This document shows positions 5,167 through 6,060 of a DNA stretch of 6,060 nucleotides, one piece after another (positions within the stretch are counted from its first letter, which is position 1; the number at the start of each line of letters is the position of its first letter). Under the pieces are notes generated by a model, which saw only the letters and a program-made list of their open reading frames with translations, did no database searches and was not told the DNA's origin. The position numbers and the translations under genes are program-made. The stretch is from assembly GCA_024638585.1 (NCBI GenBank), contig JAHEKA010000155.1, forward strand, positions 1 to 6,060, read 5' to 3'. The stretch comes from Rhodospirillales bacterium (GTDB lineage: Bacteria; Pseudomonadota; Alphaproteobacteria; SMXQ01).

Positions 5167-5400
5167 GGCCGGCCCGCCTCTTTGATCGGGCGTTGAAGTC
5201 TCGCTCCGGTTGGTTTGCCTTCACTGGAATAGGGTTCGTCTCCGCGCGGGTCATGCTTCCTTCGCCACGGGTTCTCCGCTCCCCGGCGTAGCTCGGACTT
5301 GATGCTCGAACGGGCTCAGGACCGGTTGGGCCTGTGCCCGTCTTCACGACCGAAAACGGCGGGCTTTCGAGCCCGCCGTTCGAGGTCAATCGAGACCAGC
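5167..5400. other. Convergent intergenic region, no gene recognised
   Basis: This 234-bp stretch separates the ends of the hydrolase (+) and peroxiredoxin (-) genes. No convincing small gene, tRNA or repeat unit was recognised. It holds two notable hairpins: a 30-nt imperfect one at 5311-5340 (CGGGC, T/T mismatch, CAGG, 10-nt loop and complements) and the perfect terminator-like stem at 5355-5380. A weak GCCCG/CGGGC pair (5172-5176 with 5187-5191, 10-nt loop) follows the hydrolase stop but has no T tract. It does not make a clear hydrolase terminator. Confidence 0.6.
5353..5380 (-). terminator. Probable intrinsic terminator of the peroxiredoxin gene
   Basis: A perfect 11-bp inverted repeat (5355-5365 with 5370-5380, AACGGCGGGCT arms) encloses a 4-nt loop. 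On the minus strand the stem ends into a short TTTT run (5356-5353), about 20 nt beyond the peroxiredoxin stop codon. On the plus strand the loop is TTCG, but no T tract follows, so it fits minus-strand termination best. The T tract is short, so efficiency is uncertain. Confidence 0.75.
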
Positions 5401-6060
5401 TTACATCGGCTGCGGCACCATGCGGATATAGGGCAACGGCGCCATCCAGCCTTCGGGATATTTCTTCTCCGCCTCCTCGTTGGAGACCGCGGGCAGGATG
5501 ACGACATCTTCACCTTGCTTCCAATTGACCGGCGTTGCCACCTGCTCTTTCGCGGTGAGTTGGATCGAATCTACCATCCGCAGGATTTCGTCGAAATTGC
5601 GCCCCGTGGTCATCGGGTAGGTCAGCATCGCCTTGATCTTTTTGTCGGGACCGATGATGAACACCGAGCGCGCCGTGGCATTGTCCGCGGGTGTACGGCC
5701 CTCGGCGGAATCACCGGCATTCTCCGGCAGCATGTCGTAGGCCTTGACGACCTTGAGTTCCAGATCGCCGATCAGCGGATAGGCGACGGCGTTTCCGGAA
5801 AAGGTCTCAATATCCTTGGACCATTTGTCGTGATCTCCCACGTCATCGACGCTGATGCCGATGACCTTGCAGTTCCGCTTGGCGAAGGCATCCTGAAGGC
5901 CGGCCATATGGCCGAGTTCGGTGGTGCAGATCGGCGTAAAATCCTTTGGGTGCGAAAACAGGATGGCCCACCCGTCACCGATCCAGTCATGGAAATTGAT
6001 CCGGCCGGCGGTGGTGTCGGCTTCGAAATTCGGTGCTTCAGAATTGAGTCTCAATGTCAT
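5401..6060 (-). CDS. Peroxiredoxin, 1-Cys Prx6 type
   Basis: A 219-residue thiol peroxidase that reduces hydrogen peroxide and organic hydroperoxides in the cytosol. The active-site motif PxxxTxxC appears as HPKDFTPICTTE, with the peroxidatic Cys45, Thr42 and Pro38. The conserved active-site Arg is Arg131 in ATARSVFII. The C-terminal extension (about 165-219, with TPVNWKQGEDVVILP at 176-190 and KKYPEGWMAPLPYIRM near 199-214) is typical of Prx6. The only other cysteine, Cys64, is not in the usual resolving position, which supports a 1-Cys mechanism. The ATG occupies the last three bases of the window. The MTLRLNSEAPNFEADTT start matches family N-termini, so the gene looks complete, but its promoter and Shine-Dalgarno lie outside. 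It faces the hydrolase gene and is probably an independent unit ending at the 5355-5380 hairpin. Confidence 0.94.
   Translation of the reverse strand: MTLRLNSEAPNFEADTTAGRINFHDWIGDGWAILFSHPKDFTPICTTELGHMAGLQDAFAKRNCKVIGISVDDVGDHDKWSKDIETFSGNAVAYPLIGDLELKVVKAYDMLPENAGDSAEGRTPADNATARSVFIIGPDKKIKAMLTYPMTTGRNFDEILRMVDSIQLTAKEQVATPVNWKQGEDVVILPAVSNEEAEKKYPEGWMAPLPYIRMVPQPM

Noticed and set aside
5290..5340. Possible tRNA-like element (a minus-strand GTTCGA resembling a T-loop)
   Set aside because: No acceptor stem, anticodon arm or D-arm could be folded around it; the match is a short chance similarity.
4988..5389. Minus-strand open frame of 133 codons across the convergent intergenic region and the hydrolase end
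   Set aside because: More than a third is antisense to the hydrolase, it begins inside the peroxiredoxin terminator hairpin, and the peptide is low-complexity and Arg/Pro-rich without a recognisable family.

Overview
The window is a GC-rich, densely packed bacterial segment. Protein content and gene order suggest an alphaproteobacterium, possibly Rhodospirillales-like; this is inference from gene content, not from a marker gene. Six genes run leftwards on the minus strand as a probable operon, one esterase gene points right from a divergent intergenic region, and a peroxiredoxin gene on the minus strand closes the right end.

Layout in minus-strand transcription order: an acyl-CoA dehydrogenase with a long N-terminal extension, best read as (2S)-methylsuccinyl-CoA dehydrogenase (mcd, 4362 or 4428 down to 2689); a 64-residue two-helix HIG1-type membrane protein (2679-2485); a PduO-type cob(I)alamin adenosyltransferase (2459-1878); a MoaD/ThiS-type ubiquitin-like protein ending in Gly-Gly (1868-1599); a six-Asp-box BNR-repeat protein (1592-471); and the first half of electron-transfer flavoprotein beta subunit etfB (368 to beyond position 1). 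The first five genes are 6-25 bp apart. etfB follows after 102 bp and appears to have its own promoter. To the right of mcd lie a divergent carboxylesterase/phospholipase-family hydrolase (4489-5166, +), a 234-bp convergent intergenic region with a strong hairpin terminator, and a 1-Cys Prx6-type peroxiredoxin (6060-5401, -).

Mcd, the B12 adenosyltransferase and ETF fit one theme. Mcd oxidises methylsuccinyl-CoA in the ethylmalonyl-CoA pathway and passes its electrons to ETF. The same pathway needs adenosylcobalamin for ethylmalonyl-CoA mutase and methylmalonyl-CoA mutase. The HIG1 protein may relate to the respiratory membrane. The unexplained part is the MoaD-like/BNR pair between the adenosyltransferase and etfB: a sulfur-carrier-like protein with an intact diglycine tail, coupled to a cytosolic beta-propeller of unknown function, with no E1-like activating enzyme in the window. 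It is the best candidate here for something undescribed. No mobile elements, CRISPR arrays, tRNA or rRNA genes were seen.
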